NCBI RefSeq assembly: GCF_012641405.1 | Contig: NZ_JABAII010000026.1 | Span: forward strand, 18,176-82,175 | Length of the DNA: 64,000 nt | Source of the DNA: Rhizobium sp. P40RR-XXII | Lineage (GTDB): Bacteria > Pseudomonadota > Alphaproteobacteria > Rhizobiales > Rhizobiaceae | Direction: 5' to 3' | Shown: one piece after another, positions 50,215 to 59,415 of the stretch | How the letters are laid out: every line of letters begins with the position of its first letter | Numbering within the stretch: the first letter of the stretch is position 1 | Made by a program: the position numbers and the translations under genes | The notes under the pieces: model-generated | Told to the model about the DNA's origin: nothing | Seen by the model: only the letters and a program-made list of their open reading frames with translations | Databases searched by the model: none

Positions 50215-51822
50215 ATGGTCGACCTCGCTTCAAACACTTCCGAGGGTGGCAACGCCAATCACCCAATTCATGGTGCCGGGAGCTCGGCAAAGTGGTTTCT
50301 GCCGCTTTTCGGCGTGGTCGTGCTCGGCGGCCTTGCCTATGTCGGCTATGCCCTCGGCAGCGACCTTGCCGACGCGGCCGCCGTTCCGTGGATCCTGCTC
50401 GGTCTGGCGCTTTTGATCGCGCTCGGCTTCGAATTCGTCAACGGCTTCCACGATACGGCCAATGCCGTTGCCACCGTCATCTACACCCGTTCGCTGCCGG
50501 CTGAATTCGCCGTCATCTGGTCCGGTTTCTTCAACTTCCTCGGCGTTCTGACCTCCTCGGGCGCGGTCGCCTTCGGCATTCTGGCGCTGCTGCCGGTCGA
50601 ACTGATCCTCCAGGTGGGTTCGGGCTCCGGTCTCGCCATGGTTTTCGCGCTTCTGACAGCGGCCATTATCTGGAATCTCGGCACCTGGTATCTGGGCTTG
50701 CCGGCATCGAGCTCGCACACTCTCGTCGGCTCCATCATCGGCGTCGGTCTCGCCAACCAGTTCCTGGCACCCGCCGGCTCCGCCACCAGCGGCGTCGACT
50801 GGTCGCAGGCAAGCAGCGTCGGCATGTCGCTACTGCTGTCGCCGATCATCGGGTTTGCCATGGCCGCGATCCTGCTTCTGGTCGCCAAGGTGCTGATCCG
50901 CAACAAGGAACTCTATGAAGCACCGAAGGGTAATGCCCCGCCGCCGGCCTGGATTCGTGGCCTGCTGATCTTCACCTGCACCGGCGTCAGCTTCGCCCAT
51001 GGTTCCAACGACGGCCAGAAGGGCATGGGTCTTATCATGCTCATTCTCATCGGCCTCGTGCCGACGGCTTTCGCGTTGAACCGCACACCCGATATCAACT
51101 ATCTCGAAGCTTATAAGACTGCCTCGACGCAGGTCGAGACCGTGCTCGGCAAGTATATGAAGCCAGGCGTTGCGACGCCGGCCGACCCGAAGGCTGTGGT
51201 CAGCGACGCCGTCAAGAGCAAGACCTGGACGGACGCGACGACGCCAGCGCTCCAGGCCTATATCCACGCCACCAGCGCCGAAATCGCCGCTTACCCCAGC
51301 GTCGAGAAGCTGCCGAACGGCCTCGTCGGCAACGTTCGTAACGACATCTACCTGATCGGTGAATCGCTGAAGCTGATCGACAAGCAGAAACTGCTGCCGA
51401 TGAGCGCCGACGACCTCAAGGCCGTAACCAGCTATCATGCCGCCGTCGATCACGCGACGAAGTTCATTCCCCTCTGGGTGAAGGTCGCCGTCGCGCTCGC
51501 GCTCGGCCTCGGCACCATGGTTGGCTGGAAGCGCATCGTCGTCACCGTCGGCGAAAAGATCGGCAAGACGCACCTGACCTATGGCCAGGGTGCTGCCGCT
51601 GAAGTCGTGGCCATGCTGACGATCGGTGCGGCCGACCATTTCGGCCTGCCGGTTTCGACCACGCACGTCCTGTCCTCCGGCGTCGCCGGCACCATGGCGG
51701 CGAACGGTTCCGGCTTGCAATGGTCGACCGTGCGCAACATGCTGATGGCCTGGATCCTGACGCTGCCGGCCTCGATCGCGTTGGCTTTCATGCTGTTCAT
51801 CGTGCTGCGCCAGGTCTTCTGA
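50215..51822 (+). CDS. pit: PiT family inorganic phosphate transporter
   Basis: This 535-aa membrane protein belongs to the PiT (PHO4) family. The two inverted signature motifs are visible: GFEFVNGFHDTANAVATVIY in the first half and SFAHGSNDGQKGMGLI in the second, with GLPASSSHTLVGSIIG and GLPVSTTHVLSSGVAG as the paired substrate loops. A large soluble insert of about 110 residues separates the halves. The ATG at 50215 follows a strong AAAGGAG. It is a low-affinity, constitutive-type phosphate or metal-phosphate carrier; no DUF47 (PhoU-like) partner gene lies next to it. Confidence 0.93.
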   Translation: MVDLASNTSEGGNANHPIHGAGSSAKWFLPLFGVVVLGGLAYVGYALGSDLADAAAVPWILLGLALLIALGFEFVNGFHDTANAVATVIYTRSLPAEFAVIWSGFFNFLGVLTSSGAVAFGILALLPVELILQVGSGSGLAMVFALLTAAIIWNLGTWYLGLPASSSHTLVGSIIGVGLANQFLAPAGSATSGVDWSQASSVGMSLLLSPIIGFAMAAILLLVAKVLIRNKELYEAPKGNAPPPAWIRGLLIFTCTGVSFAHGSNDGQKGMGLIMLILIGLVPTAFALNRTPDINYLEAYKTASTQVETVLGKYMKPGVATPADPKAVVSDAVKSKTWTDATTPALQAYIHATSAEIAAYPSVEKLPNGLVGNVRNDIYLIGESLKLIDKQKLLPMSADDLKAVTSYHAAVDHATKFIPLWVKVAVALALGLGTMVGWKRIVVTVGEKIGKTHLTYGQGAAAEVVAMLTIGAADHFGLPVSTTHVLSSGVAGTMAANGSGLQWSTVRNMLMAWILTLPASIALAFMLFIVLRQVF

Positions 51823-51873
51823 CCTGCCATATCGGCTCAAGCGCCGATATCGCGATCGGACCATATTCGAAAG

Positions 51874-51901
51874 CAATGGCGCCCCTCATGGGGCGCCATT
51901 G
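51874..51901 (+). terminator. Hairpin after pit
   Basis: CAATGGCGCCCC and GGGGCGCCATTG form a perfect 12-bp stem over a TCAT loop, followed by TTGTTG. It lies about 50 bp after the pit stop and just before the convergent mucR stop, so it may serve both genes. Confidence 0.65.
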
Positions 51902-51929
51902 TTGTTGCAGCAAGCGGCTGCGAGGAGCC

Positions 51930-52376
51930 TTACCGCACGCTTTCCCTCTTGTTGCCGTTGGCACCGAGACCGGAAAGTTTCGCCAGTTCCGAACGGCGGT
52001 GTGCATAGTTCTGCGCGACCATCGGATAATTGGGTGCCAATCCCCATTTCTGGCGATATTCTTCCGGCGTCATCCCATAATGCACGCGCAAGTGACGCTT
52101 CAGCGTTTTGAATCGCTTGCCGTCTTCAAGGCAGACGATGTAATCGCTCGTCACCGATTTCTTCAAATCCACCGCCGGCACCAGATTGGCGCGGTCGACG
52201 GCCGTGCCTGTATCCAAGGCTTGCAGCGCTTCGTGGATATCCTTGATCAGCCTGGGAAGGCTGTGAAGTGGCACAGCGTTGTGACTGACATAGGCCGAAA
52301 CGATCTTTACACAGCCGTCAAACAGGGGACGCGGCAGTGGTTGGGCAGGGACTTTTCTCTCGCTAAAAGAATCCAT
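51930..52376 (-). CDS. Ros/MucR family zinc-finger transcriptional regulator
   Basis: This 148-aa protein has the Ros/MucR architecture. The N-terminal oligomerisation helix is IVSAYVSHNAVPLHSLPRLI. The prokaryotic zinc finger reads DYIVCLEDGKRFKTLKRHL and then RVHYGMTPEEYRQKWGL, with Cys, Asp and two His as expected. The YPMVAQNYAHRRSELAK tail is typical. Such proteins bind AT-rich DNA and control exopolysaccharide, motility and symbiosis genes. Rhizobia carry several paralogues, so this may not be MucR itself. Confidence 0.9.
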   Translation of the reverse strand: MDSFSERKVPAQPLPRPLFDGCVKIVSAYVSHNAVPLHSLPRLIKDIHEALQALDTGTAVDRANLVPAVDLKKSVTSDYIVCLEDGKRFKTLKRHLRVHYGMTPEEYRQKWGLAPNYPMVAQNYAHRRSELAKLSGLGANGNKRESVR

Positions 52377-52546
52377 GATCTTTTCCCGGATTTCATTTGG
52401 TTCCTCGCGCGCCGCCCCGCTCGAATTGCATCATGCGCGACGCCCGCTGCCGGACATCCCGCCATTTCAAATTGCGCCGTCTTTCAGGCGCTCGATCCCG
52501 GTTCTGTTGCCGGGACAGAATGCGTTCGCACAGCGTGCGTCCGCGA

Positions 52547-53104
52547 TCATCGCAATCGATAGTCTTTCATTCCATATCCTGTCTCCGCCGCAGCCCGCGG
52601 CGGATCATCGACCGAGCCTGCGAAATACAGCGCCAGCTTGTTGCAAAGGGTGACGAGCGGCATGCCGAGCATGAATGCCGTATGCGTGTGATCTCCGCCG
52701 CAATGATGCAGCGTCTGACCGACAAGGCTTCCGATGGCCGTATCACATGCCTGCTGCGTCGGACGGCCATCGGACAGATGAAGGGCGATCTCCTCGATCG
52801 ACCGATTTTCATTCGCGGTCGCGGTGACGATGTTGGCGGCGTCGCGCCCGAGTTCGCAAAGAACATAGAGCCCGGTTTCCGCGTCTATCGTCACACGGCC
52901 CAAAGGCGCCGCGGCGCGATCGCAAATGAGGATATGGGGAGCAGCCCCGCCGGAAAACGAGAAGGACAACGCCTCCGCGCCATCTGAAAAGGCCGTATGC
53001 AGCCGGCTCACCAAAGCGCGAAGCAAGGTCTTCGTCTTAAGTTCGCGCGTCGCCCGGGCGGCGGAAACCTGATAATCAGAGGTAAAGGCCGGTTGCTTCA
53101 TCAC
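52547..53104 (-). CDS. Hypothetical protein
   Basis: I do not recognise this 185-aa soluble protein. A charged helical N-terminus (ATRELKTKTLLRALVSRLHT) is followed by an alpha/beta-looking region (LSFSFSGGAAPHILICDRAA, RVTIDAETGLYVLCELG) and a C-terminal helix (GMPLVTLCNKLALYFAG) that may bury in a membrane or core. There is no signal peptide. It sits between a Ros/MucR gene and an EAL gene on the same strand; an opposing frame exists but looks less protein-like. Its stop lies 170 bp before mucR. Confidence 0.55.
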   Translation of the reverse strand: MMKQPAFTSDYQVSAARATRELKTKTLLRALVSRLHTAFSDGAEALSFSFSGGAAPHILICDRAAAPLGRVTIDAETGLYVLCELGRDAANIVTATANENRSIEEIALHLSDGRPTQQACDTAIGSLVGQTLHHCGGDHTHTAFMLGMPLVTLCNKLALYFAGSVDDPPRAAAETGYGMKDYRLR

Positions 53105-53162
53105 AGCGACACCTGTGAAGGCGAGCTCGCGATCATACCTGGCAGGATAATGGCGGCAATGT

Positions 53163-53951
53163 TCATCCCATCCCCCGCAAAACGGCCTTCCCCTTGCGGC
53201 GGCGAAGCTGTGCTAACGAAACGGGTTGCGACAGGAAGAAGCCTTGCGAGTGCGTTGCGCCAGCCTCTCGTGCAGCGTCGAGCTGAGAGCTTGTTTCGAT
53301 GCCTTCGACGACGACGAAAGGCGCAAAGCAGGCGGCAAAGCCGACAAGATGGGAAAGACTGTCGCTTCCGTCGCGGCCGCACCTGTTATCCCGTGTGAAG
53401 GCAGCGTCGATCTTGACGATATCGGCGACCACCTGCAACAGCGATGCCGGCGTGGCAAAGCCGGATCCGAAATCGTCTATCGCGATGCGGCAGCCAAGAG
53501 CGCGGATCATCTTCATGCGCTCTATGGAGGTGCCGATGACAGGATAGCCTTCCGTGATCTCGACGACGAGCCGTGGAGCGAGCTCCGGCTGACGGCTTAT
53601 GCGGCCGAAGACATCGGAAAACCGATCCGAACGGGATAGGCTGGCAGCATTCAGATTGAACCCCAGCACCAGCCTCTCATCCTCCGCCAAAGCAGAGAGC
53701 ACCATGTCAAGAATACGCAGATCAAGATCGAACCAGCGATCCTGCCGCTCGAGGAACGAGACAAATGTGCCGGCCGCGTGCACGGTGCCATCCGAATCGG
53801 TTACGCGCGCGAGACTTTCCGCATAGAAGACCTCGCCGACATTCGCGACGTCATGAACCCATTGCGCGGCAAAACCCAGGCCGCCTTCGGCGATCGCCTT
53901 CAAAATGAGGGCTCTGTGTCCCTCCTCTCCTCGGCTCGTACTACCGTTCAT
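53163..53951 (-). CDS. EAL domain protein (c-di-GMP phosphodiesterase or effector)
   Basis: This EAL protein is about 262 aa. Its start is set at the ATG at 53951, because AAGGGAG lies five bases upstream; a longer frame to 54098 is less likely. The signature reads YAESLAR instead of EAL, but the metal and substrate residues are otherwise present: FNLNAASL (Asn), VEITEG (Glu), IDDFGSGF (Asp-Asp), VKIDAAF (Lys) and VEGIET (Glu). Activity is therefore plausible. No GGDEF or sensor domain is attached. It may share a transcript with the hypothetical gene 58 bp downstream. Confidence 0.85.
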   Translation of the reverse strand: MNGSTSRGEEGHRALILKAIAEGGLGFAAQWVHDVANVGEVFYAESLARVTDSDGTVHAAGTFVSFLERQDRWFDLDLRILDMVLSALAEDERLVLGFNLNAASLSRSDRFSDVFGRISRQPELAPRLVVEITEGYPVIGTSIERMKMIRALGCRIAIDDFGSGFATPASLLQVVADIVKIDAAFTRDNRCGRDGSDSLSHLVGFAACFAPFVVVEGIETSSQLDAAREAGATHSQGFFLSQPVSLAQLRRRKGKAVLRGMG

Positions 53952-54284
53952 CAGATCTCCCTTCGCAGGGGAGCCGATTGCAGCCGGCGCTTCGGAAACG
54001 GGAACGACGGCTGACAGCGGCGCGCATGACCCCAAAGCATCGGATTTCTGGTGTCTAAAATCCGTCTCTTCCATCCTCCAGACACCCACAAACCCCATAT
54101 CACCGAGGTTCCCCTTTACGAAGCTGGAAACGTTGCACCGAAGATCATAGTCAACCCGGCGCCGTACGACGACAAGCTATTATTTAATTAATTCTAATAT
54201 ATTAATTAGCGAGCTGTGGCAAAGTCAACTGCTGCAGCACCCTCTTATATGAAACTAAGCTAAAATATTAGTAAACTTCAGCAA
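53952..54284. other. AT-rich control region between EAL and TIM-barrel genes
   Basis: This 333-bp gap precedes the EAL gene on its own strand. Its right half is markedly AT-rich for this genome and contains TAATTAAT (54185-54192) inverted against ATTAATTA (54201-54208). Such AT tracts are typical binding targets of Ros/MucR-type or nucleoid proteins. No ORF of protein character and no RNA gene are visible. Confidence 0.5.
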
Positions 54285-55130
54285 CTATTCACTGCGCGGC
54301 GCCTGGAACCACCATCCATTGTGCTGCGCGGATCTCACAGCTAAATCCAGGGGCGGCAAATCCGGATGCCATAGTCTTTCCCATTCCAGACTCATGACAC
54401 CATTATAATTGTCCGCAACAAGCACCGCTCGCAGCGCAGCCATGGGAAACTCACCCTCGCCCGGCAGAACATAGCTATACGGCAGCTTCGGCCCCGGCGT
54501 GGAGATGCTGTCCTTCACATGAAGATGCTGGGTATTGTCGCGAACCTGCTTCCAGGTCTCGACGGGATCCTGCCCACCTTTGCGCCAGGTGTGATGTGTG
54601 TCCCAAAGGAGCACGCAATCGGGCGCCATTTCGAGGAACCGGGGAATAGCATCAGGCAAAGCGAGGAAATCATGCGTCTCGATGATCATGTCAGCACGAA
54701 ACCCTTCGCGCCTGGCGGTCTCGCGCCACCATTGCAGCGTCGACAGCGCTTCCGCCATTTCGCTCTCGTCACCGGTTTCGCCGCCATCGAAAACCCGCAG
54801 CGACCTGACGCCGGCAGCTTCCGCCCAGGGAAGATAGCGCAAAAACTCTTCCTTCGCCTGCGATGTCGCACTGACAAGACGCAGCGAGGTATTGAAGGCG
54901 CACACGCTTACGGGGGATGCCTTCAGTGCCTTGGCCAGGCCAGCCGGAGAACCGAACCTGTCGGTGAAATAGGCAGAAAGGTCGATCGTGCCGCCAAGAG
55001 CACGGATTTCGATGGCATCCAGGCCGTGGCGTGCCGCCAGACCGAGGGTTTCATCCAATTCGAATTCCGCGCATCCCAGCGTGGAAAACGCCGGCACGAT
55101 CCGCGGCGCATCGTTATTAGTGGCAAACAC
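54285..55130 (-). CDS. Sugar phosphate isomerase/epimerase-type TIM-barrel protein
   Basis: This 281-aa protein belongs to the AP-endonuclease family 2 / xylose isomerase-like TIM-barrel group. The metal-ligand strands are visible: AIEIRAL, ADMIIETHDF (Glu), VLLWDTHHTW (Asp, His), QHLHVKDS (His, Asp) and VMSLEWERLW (Glu). Members isomerise or epimerise sugars or inositol derivatives; the substrate is not evident. It follows the second adenine-deaminase-family gene on the same strand but has its own promoter-like sequence. Confidence 0.85.
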   Translation of the reverse strand: MFATNNDAPRIVPAFSTLGCAEFELDETLGLAARHGLDAIEIRALGGTIDLSAYFTDRFGSPAGLAKALKASPVSVCAFNTSLRLVSATSQAKEEFLRYLPWAEAAGVRSLRVFDGGETGDESEMAEALSTLQWWRETARREGFRADMIIETHDFLALPDAIPRFLEMAPDCVLLWDTHHTWRKGGQDPVETWKQVRDNTQHLHVKDSISTPGPKLPYSYVLPGEGEFPMAALRAVLVADNYNGVMSLEWERLWHPDLPPLDLAVRSAQHNGWWFQAPRSE

Positions 55131-55233
55131 AATTCCCTCCTCCGTCTGATTCCCGGTAGCGCTTGCCTATGTGCGTCGACGGTCATCCTCCGTCCTTTCG
55201 CGCAGTCGTAATGCGCCACAAGTAACCAAACGG

Positions 55234-55262
55234 ATAATCAAGGAGCGGACTCAAGCCGTCAA
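55234..55262 (-). promoter_or_regulatory. Candidate sigma-70 promoter for the TIM-barrel gene
   Basis: On the minus strand TTGACG (55257-55262) is followed after 17 bp by GATTAT (55234-55239), about 105 bp upstream of the TIM-barrel start. Confidence 0.5.
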
Positions 55263-55354
55263 GGCTCGATCGAGTTGCAGCCTGGCGAGATGAGGTGATT
55301 CGCTCAAGCGGCGGCTTCAGAGCGGACATCCTTATTTAGGAAAGTGGATATCCC

Positions 55355-57241
55355 CTACCAAACGATGGGATGGGTTTCACCGGTCGCGACATTGACAAAG
55401 CCCTCCGGTGCCCTTTCGGAGGGAGCAACCAGAACCCAACGCCAGGGCGCGCAGGTGAGCGTTGCAAAGGAGAGCCGCTCGGGAAAGCCTGGCCACCAGC
55501 GCGGTGAGAAGGTCGGCTCATACATCCAGTCGATCTCGGCGCCTGCCTCATACAGCGCCTGCATCTCCGCATCCAGCTCCTCGGCCGATCGCGCCGTCAT
55601 CAGGCCGCCGACTTCGTAGCGAACGCGGGCGACGACTTTACCGCCCGATACCAGCACCCAGCCACCCTGTTGCTCCTTCAGCGCATTGGCGACCATCGCC
55701 ATGGCTTCATCGGAGGAACCCACGACCCAGATGTTGTGCTTGTCATGGCCGAGCGTGGCCCCCAGCGCGGTATCAGGCGTGCGCGGCCCCGTGCCCAGCC
55801 AGAACATGCGGGCGACCTTGGCCTCGCCGGAGAAGCGGTCGATGATCGCGAATTTCGTGACGTTGCGATCAGGATCACGCTGGACGGCGCCATCACTGAC
55901 GGGCAGGTCCATGGTGATGAAATCATCGGCCCAATGGAATGGCCGCAGCAGCGCCGCTTTCGCCGTCGCCATATCCGATGGCGCGGCAATCCGGAAATCC
56001 TCCACCGTGACGATCCGATCGATGCGGACCGTCTGCATTGCCCAATCCGGCCAGTCGATCTCGGGCCGGACGCCGACGAAGGCCTTGCCTTCGGATGCCG
56101 GCCGGCCATCGGCCCAGACTTTGGCGATCGATAGCGTTTTCACGTCGTCCAGCAGCACGATATCGGCGAAGCGACCGGGCGCAATCGAGCCGACCCAAGG
56201 TGTCAGCCGCATGTGGCGGGCGGGATTGATCGTCACGCATTGAATGGCGATTTCGGGTGCCAGTCCATTCTCGATCGCAAGCCGGGCATTGTAATCCGTC
56301 GCGCCGATCTTCAGCGTATCGGTGGCGCTGCGATCATCGGTGACGAAGGCGATCTGTGACCAGTCGGACAAGCCCTTGTCGATCAGCCCCTTAATCACAT
56401 CAGGCAGGGAATGCGGCCTAAGCTCGATGAACAGGCCATGCGTCAGCTTTTCCCATATCTCGTCCAGGAACCAGCCCTCATGATCGGAAGCGAGGCCGGC
56501 GCCGGCAAAGGCATTGATCGACGGCAGATCGCGCAGGCCCGCACCATGACCTTCGACGACCCCGCGTTGTTCGAACGTGGCCCGGATCATGCCCCAGAGG
56601 CGATCATAAGCCGGATTCTCCGGATTGCTGACAGAAGGCCAGTCCATGACCTCATCGAGGCCGGCCACCATCAGGCTTTCGCTCAAAAAGGACTTCTGCT
56701 CGTCATAGCCGAAGTGACCGCCTCCCCATTCGTAAGCGGTCGGCGGCACGGCCGATCCGGGCAGAGGAAATATCTTCATCGGCGAGCCGCGACGACGGGC
56801 CTCCAGCCAGAATTCCAGGTTGCGGGCGCCATTCACATTGGAAAATTCATGGCTCGCCTCGCAGGTCCAGGTGACGCCATGCGGCATGACCAGAGCCGCC
56901 TCCCATTCCGGCGTCAAATGCGAGCTTTCGATATGCTTATGGGCCTCGCCGAAGCCGGGAACAGCCGCCAGATACGGCTCGTGCACACGCTCGCTGACCT
57001 CACCCTTATAGCTGCCGGCCGGGCCGACATAGGCGATCCGGCGGCCCTTAATGACGATTTCCTGGTCTTCCAGCCAGGTGCGGCTATGCACATCCAACAG
57101 CTTGCCGACGCGCAGCAGGCGATCTGCTGGACGCCGGCCGAGGGCGGTCAGCGTCAGATCCTGGCGGACCAGCACTTCGTCCGCCGCATTGACAAGCAGA
57201 TCGTCGGGAAGGGTTGTTTTCGGGGATGTCATGGGAAGCAT
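55355..57241 (-). CDS. Adenine deaminase family amidohydrolase (second copy)
   Basis: This protein of about 628 aa is homologous to adenine deaminase and longer than the copy at 32.8 kb. It keeps the metal motif EAHKHIESSHLTP, the CEASHEFSNVNG segment, EGHGAGLRDLPS, SDHEGW and VTDDRSATDTLK. The C-terminal domain includes TLGHDKHNIWVVGSSDEAM, matching the TTVxHDxHN region. Starts at 57241 or 57232 are equally possible. It is divergent from a polyamine-type ABC transporter. Its substrate may be adenine or a related purine; being intact, it could cover for the frameshifted ade. Confidence 0.85.
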   Translation of the reverse strand: MLPMTSPKTTLPDDLLVNAADEVLVRQDLTLTALGRRPADRLLRVGKLLDVHSRTWLEDQEIVIKGRRIAYVGPAGSYKGEVSERVHEPYLAAVPGFGEAHKHIESSHLTPEWEAALVMPHGVTWTCEASHEFSNVNGARNLEFWLEARRRGSPMKIFPLPGSAVPPTAYEWGGGHFGYDEQKSFLSESLMVAGLDEVMDWPSVSNPENPAYDRLWGMIRATFEQRGVVEGHGAGLRDLPSINAFAGAGLASDHEGWFLDEIWEKLTHGLFIELRPHSLPDVIKGLIDKGLSDWSQIAFVTDDRSATDTLKIGATDYNARLAIENGLAPEIAIQCVTINPARHMRLTPWVGSIAPGRFADIVLLDDVKTLSIAKVWADGRPASEGKAFVGVRPEIDWPDWAMQTVRIDRIVTVEDFRIAAPSDMATAKAALLRPFHWADDFITMDLPVSDGAVQRDPDRNVTKFAIIDRFSGEAKVARMFWLGTGPRTPDTALGATLGHDKHNIWVVGSSDEAMAMVANALKEQQGGWVLVSGGKVVARVRYEVGGLMTARSAEELDAEMQALYEAGAEIDWMYEPTFSPRWWPGFPERLSFATLTCAPWRWVLVAPSERAPEGFVNVATGETHPIVW

Positions 57242-57423
57242 GCCTGCGAGGGAAATTCGATCCGTGGAGGGTAGAGACGACGGACCGGCCTGTAAAGCCG
57301 GCTGGCTCGCTTGCGGAAGGCGAATGATCTCAAGCGTTTGCAATAGCTGAGTGTAGCAGCGCGACAACGCTGGATATTCATCCCATCAAAGGCAAAAACT
57401 GCCATCCTGCCCATTTGTTGGGC

Positions 57424-57452
57424 TTGTAAAGCCGGTGCTCGAAAAATAGTAT
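57424..57452 (+). promoter_or_regulatory. Candidate sigma-70 promoter for the potDBCA-like operon
   Basis: TTGTAA (57424-57429) and TAGTAT (57447-57452) are separated by 17 bp, about 50 bp before the binding-protein gene. Confidence 0.5.
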
Positions 57453-57504
57453 CCTGCAAGCTTGAAACATATGCCCGATTTCATTGACCAAAAGGATTTC
57501 GAGA

Positions 57505-58542
57505 ATGAAAGGCCTCACTCTTGCCCGCGCCGCGGGATTTGCCATTCTTGCCGCGGCGTCCGCCGTGCCGGCCTACGCCCAGGCAAAAACGCTGACCGTT
57601 TCCTGGTGGGGCTATAATGGCGAGAAGATGCAGGCCAACATCATCGAGCCGTTCAAGAAGACCTGCGGCTGCGATGTCGTCTTCGAAACAGGCAATAACG
57701 CCGACCGCCTCAACAAGCTGAAGCTGCGCGGGGGCAAGGGCGTCGATGTCATCTATCTCACAGACAGCTATTCGCAGCTTGGCATCCAGCAGGGCCTCTT
57801 CCAGGAAGTCGACCGCAGCAAGATCCAGAACCTTGCCGATCTCTACGATATCGCGAGGGCACCGCAAGGCAATTACGGCCCGGCTTACACGATCGGCCGC
57901 GTGGGTATCGTCTACGATGCGGCGAAGGTGACCCCGCCGATTACCTCCTGGAACGATCTCTGGCACAATGATCTGAAGGGCGCGGTTTCGCTTCCCGGTA
58001 TAACCACGACAGGCGGGCCGCTCGCCGTGCTCGAAGCCGGCAAGCATGCTGGTGTCGATCCCTATATCGATGCCGACAAGACCTTCGAAGCCATCGAGGC
58101 GCTGAAGCCGAACGTGGTCAAGAACTACAATACCGGCTCCGAGCTGGTGAACCTGATCTCGACAGGCGAGGTCAAGGTGGCGATGACACAGGATTTTGTT
58201 CTGACATCCCTGCGATCAGCTGTTCCGACGATGGCCTGGGCCGATCTGAAGGAGGGCGATATCGCCGTCCTCAACACGGTCAATATTCCCAAGGGCTCGG
58301 AAAATGTCGAGCTTGCACACCAGTTCATCAATTTCATCCTGTCGAAGGATGTGCAACAGGCCGAAGCCGAACAGGGCGTCGATGCTCCGGTTTCGACCAA
58401 GGTAGTGCTGCCGCCCGAGAAGGCCAAACTCTGGACCTACGGCGCCGAGATGATCGCCAAGCTCAGCCGCATCGACTATCAGAAGCTGATCGAAGCGCAA
58501 CCGGATTGGGTCGACCGCTGGAACGAGATCTTCGGCATGTAA
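57505..58542 (+). CDS. Polyamine-type ABC transporter substrate-binding protein
   Basis: This 345-aa PotD-like periplasmic protein has a signal peptide (MKGLTLARAAGFAILAAASA, cleaved near AYAQA). The family features are TVSWWGYNGEKM, DVIYLTDSYSQL (mid-strand Asp of the PotD fold), YGPAYTIGRVGIVYD and TGSELVNLISTGEVKVAM. AAAGGA precedes the ATG at 57505. It heads a four-gene transporter operon. The ligand could be a polyamine or another small cationic or organic molecule; specificity cannot be read here. Confidence 0.88.
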   Translation: MKGLTLARAAGFAILAAASAVPAYAQAKTLTVSWWGYNGEKMQANIIEPFKKTCGCDVVFETGNNADRLNKLKLRGGKGVDVIYLTDSYSQLGIQQGLFQEVDRSKIQNLADLYDIARAPQGNYGPAYTIGRVGIVYDAAKVTPPITSWNDLWHNDLKGAVSLPGITTTGGPLAVLEAGKHAGVDPYIDADKTFEAIEALKPNVVKNYNTGSELVNLISTGEVKVAMTQDFVLTSLRSAVPTMAWADLKEGDIAVLNTVNIPKGSENVELAHQFINFILSKDVQQAEAEQGVDAPVSTKVVLPPEKAKLWTYGAEMIAKLSRIDYQKLIEAQPDWVDRWNEIFGM

Positions 58543-58588
58543 CAGGGCATGCCGCGAGCCCATGCGGCGTTCTCACGGAATTTGGTTG

Positions 58589-59413
58589 ATGAAGCATTTG
58601 ATGAAATGGGGTTTGGCGACGCCGGCAATCCTGGCGATAACGCTGTTCCTGCTCATTCCGGTGATCATTACGATCGCGGCAACCTTCGGCGAAGCCAAGG
58701 GGGTGTTTTCTCCCTATATCGCCTTCTTCGGCAGTGGCTTTCGCCGTGCGGTGCTCTTCAGGACGATCGAGGTTGCGCTGATTACGACGGCGATCTCTTT
58801 GATCATCGGATTCATCGCCGCCTATGTGATCGCGCAGATGCCGGGGCGCGCCAAAAGCCTGATGATCATCGCCGCCGTGTTCCCGCTGCTGACAGGCGTG
58901 GTCGTGCGCTCCTTCGCCTGGCTGATCATTCTCGGCAAGAACGGTATTCTCAATACCGTTCTGCTGTCGATCGGCGTTATCGGCGAGCCGCTTTCGATGC
59001 TCTATACCGAAGGCTCGGTGATCGTCGCGATGGTCTATCTCTTCGTGCCGCTGATGATCCTGACCCTTGTCGGCGTGCTTGAAGGCATACCGCAGGATCT
59101 CATCCAGGCGGCGACCTCGCTCGGCGCAACGCCCGCCGCAACCTTCCGCCAGGTCATCCTGCCGCTCGCGACGCCGGGCCTTATCGTCGGTGCCGTACTG
59201 GTCTTCACGGGCAGCTTCACCTCCTACGCCACACCGCAGCTGCTCGGCGGCGAAAAGCAGATGATGATGGGCACCTTCCTCTATCAGCGCGCCATGGTCA
59301 CCTTCGACTGGGTTGGCGCCTCGACAATCGCCGCCATCATGGTCGTGGTGACGATCGGCATTGTCACGATCATGAGCCATCTGGCACGCCGGCTGAATCC
59401 GATGGCGGTGTGA
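58589..59413 (+). CDS. Polyamine-type ABC transporter permease (PotB-like)
   Basis: This 274-aa permease has six helices, starting with ATPAILAITLFLLIPVIITI. The EAA loop reads DLIQAATSLGATPAATFRQVILP. A Met nine codons upstream (58562) is an alternative start; neither has a clear ribosome site. Its stop is followed almost directly by the next permease. Confidence 0.88.
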   Translation: MKHLMKWGLATPAILAITLFLLIPVIITIAATFGEAKGVFSPYIAFFGSGFRRAVLFRTIEVALITTAISLIIGFIAAYVIAQMPGRAKSLMIIAAVFPLLTGVVVRSFAWLIILGKNGILNTVLLSIGVIGEPLSMLYTEGSVIVAMVYLFVPLMILTLVGVLEGIPQDLIQAATSLGATPAATFRQVILPLATPGLIVGAVLVFTGSFTSYATPQLLGGEKQMMMGTFLYQRAMVTFDWVGASTIAAIMVVVTIGIVTIMSHLARRLNPMAV

Positions 59414-59415
59414 TC

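Noticed and set aside
52397..52987. Plus-strand frame of 196 codons opposite the hypothetical gene at 52547-53104
   Set aside because: Its translation is Arg-rich with poor protein character, while the minus-strand frame has alternating hydrophobic patterns and fits the neighbouring gene direction.
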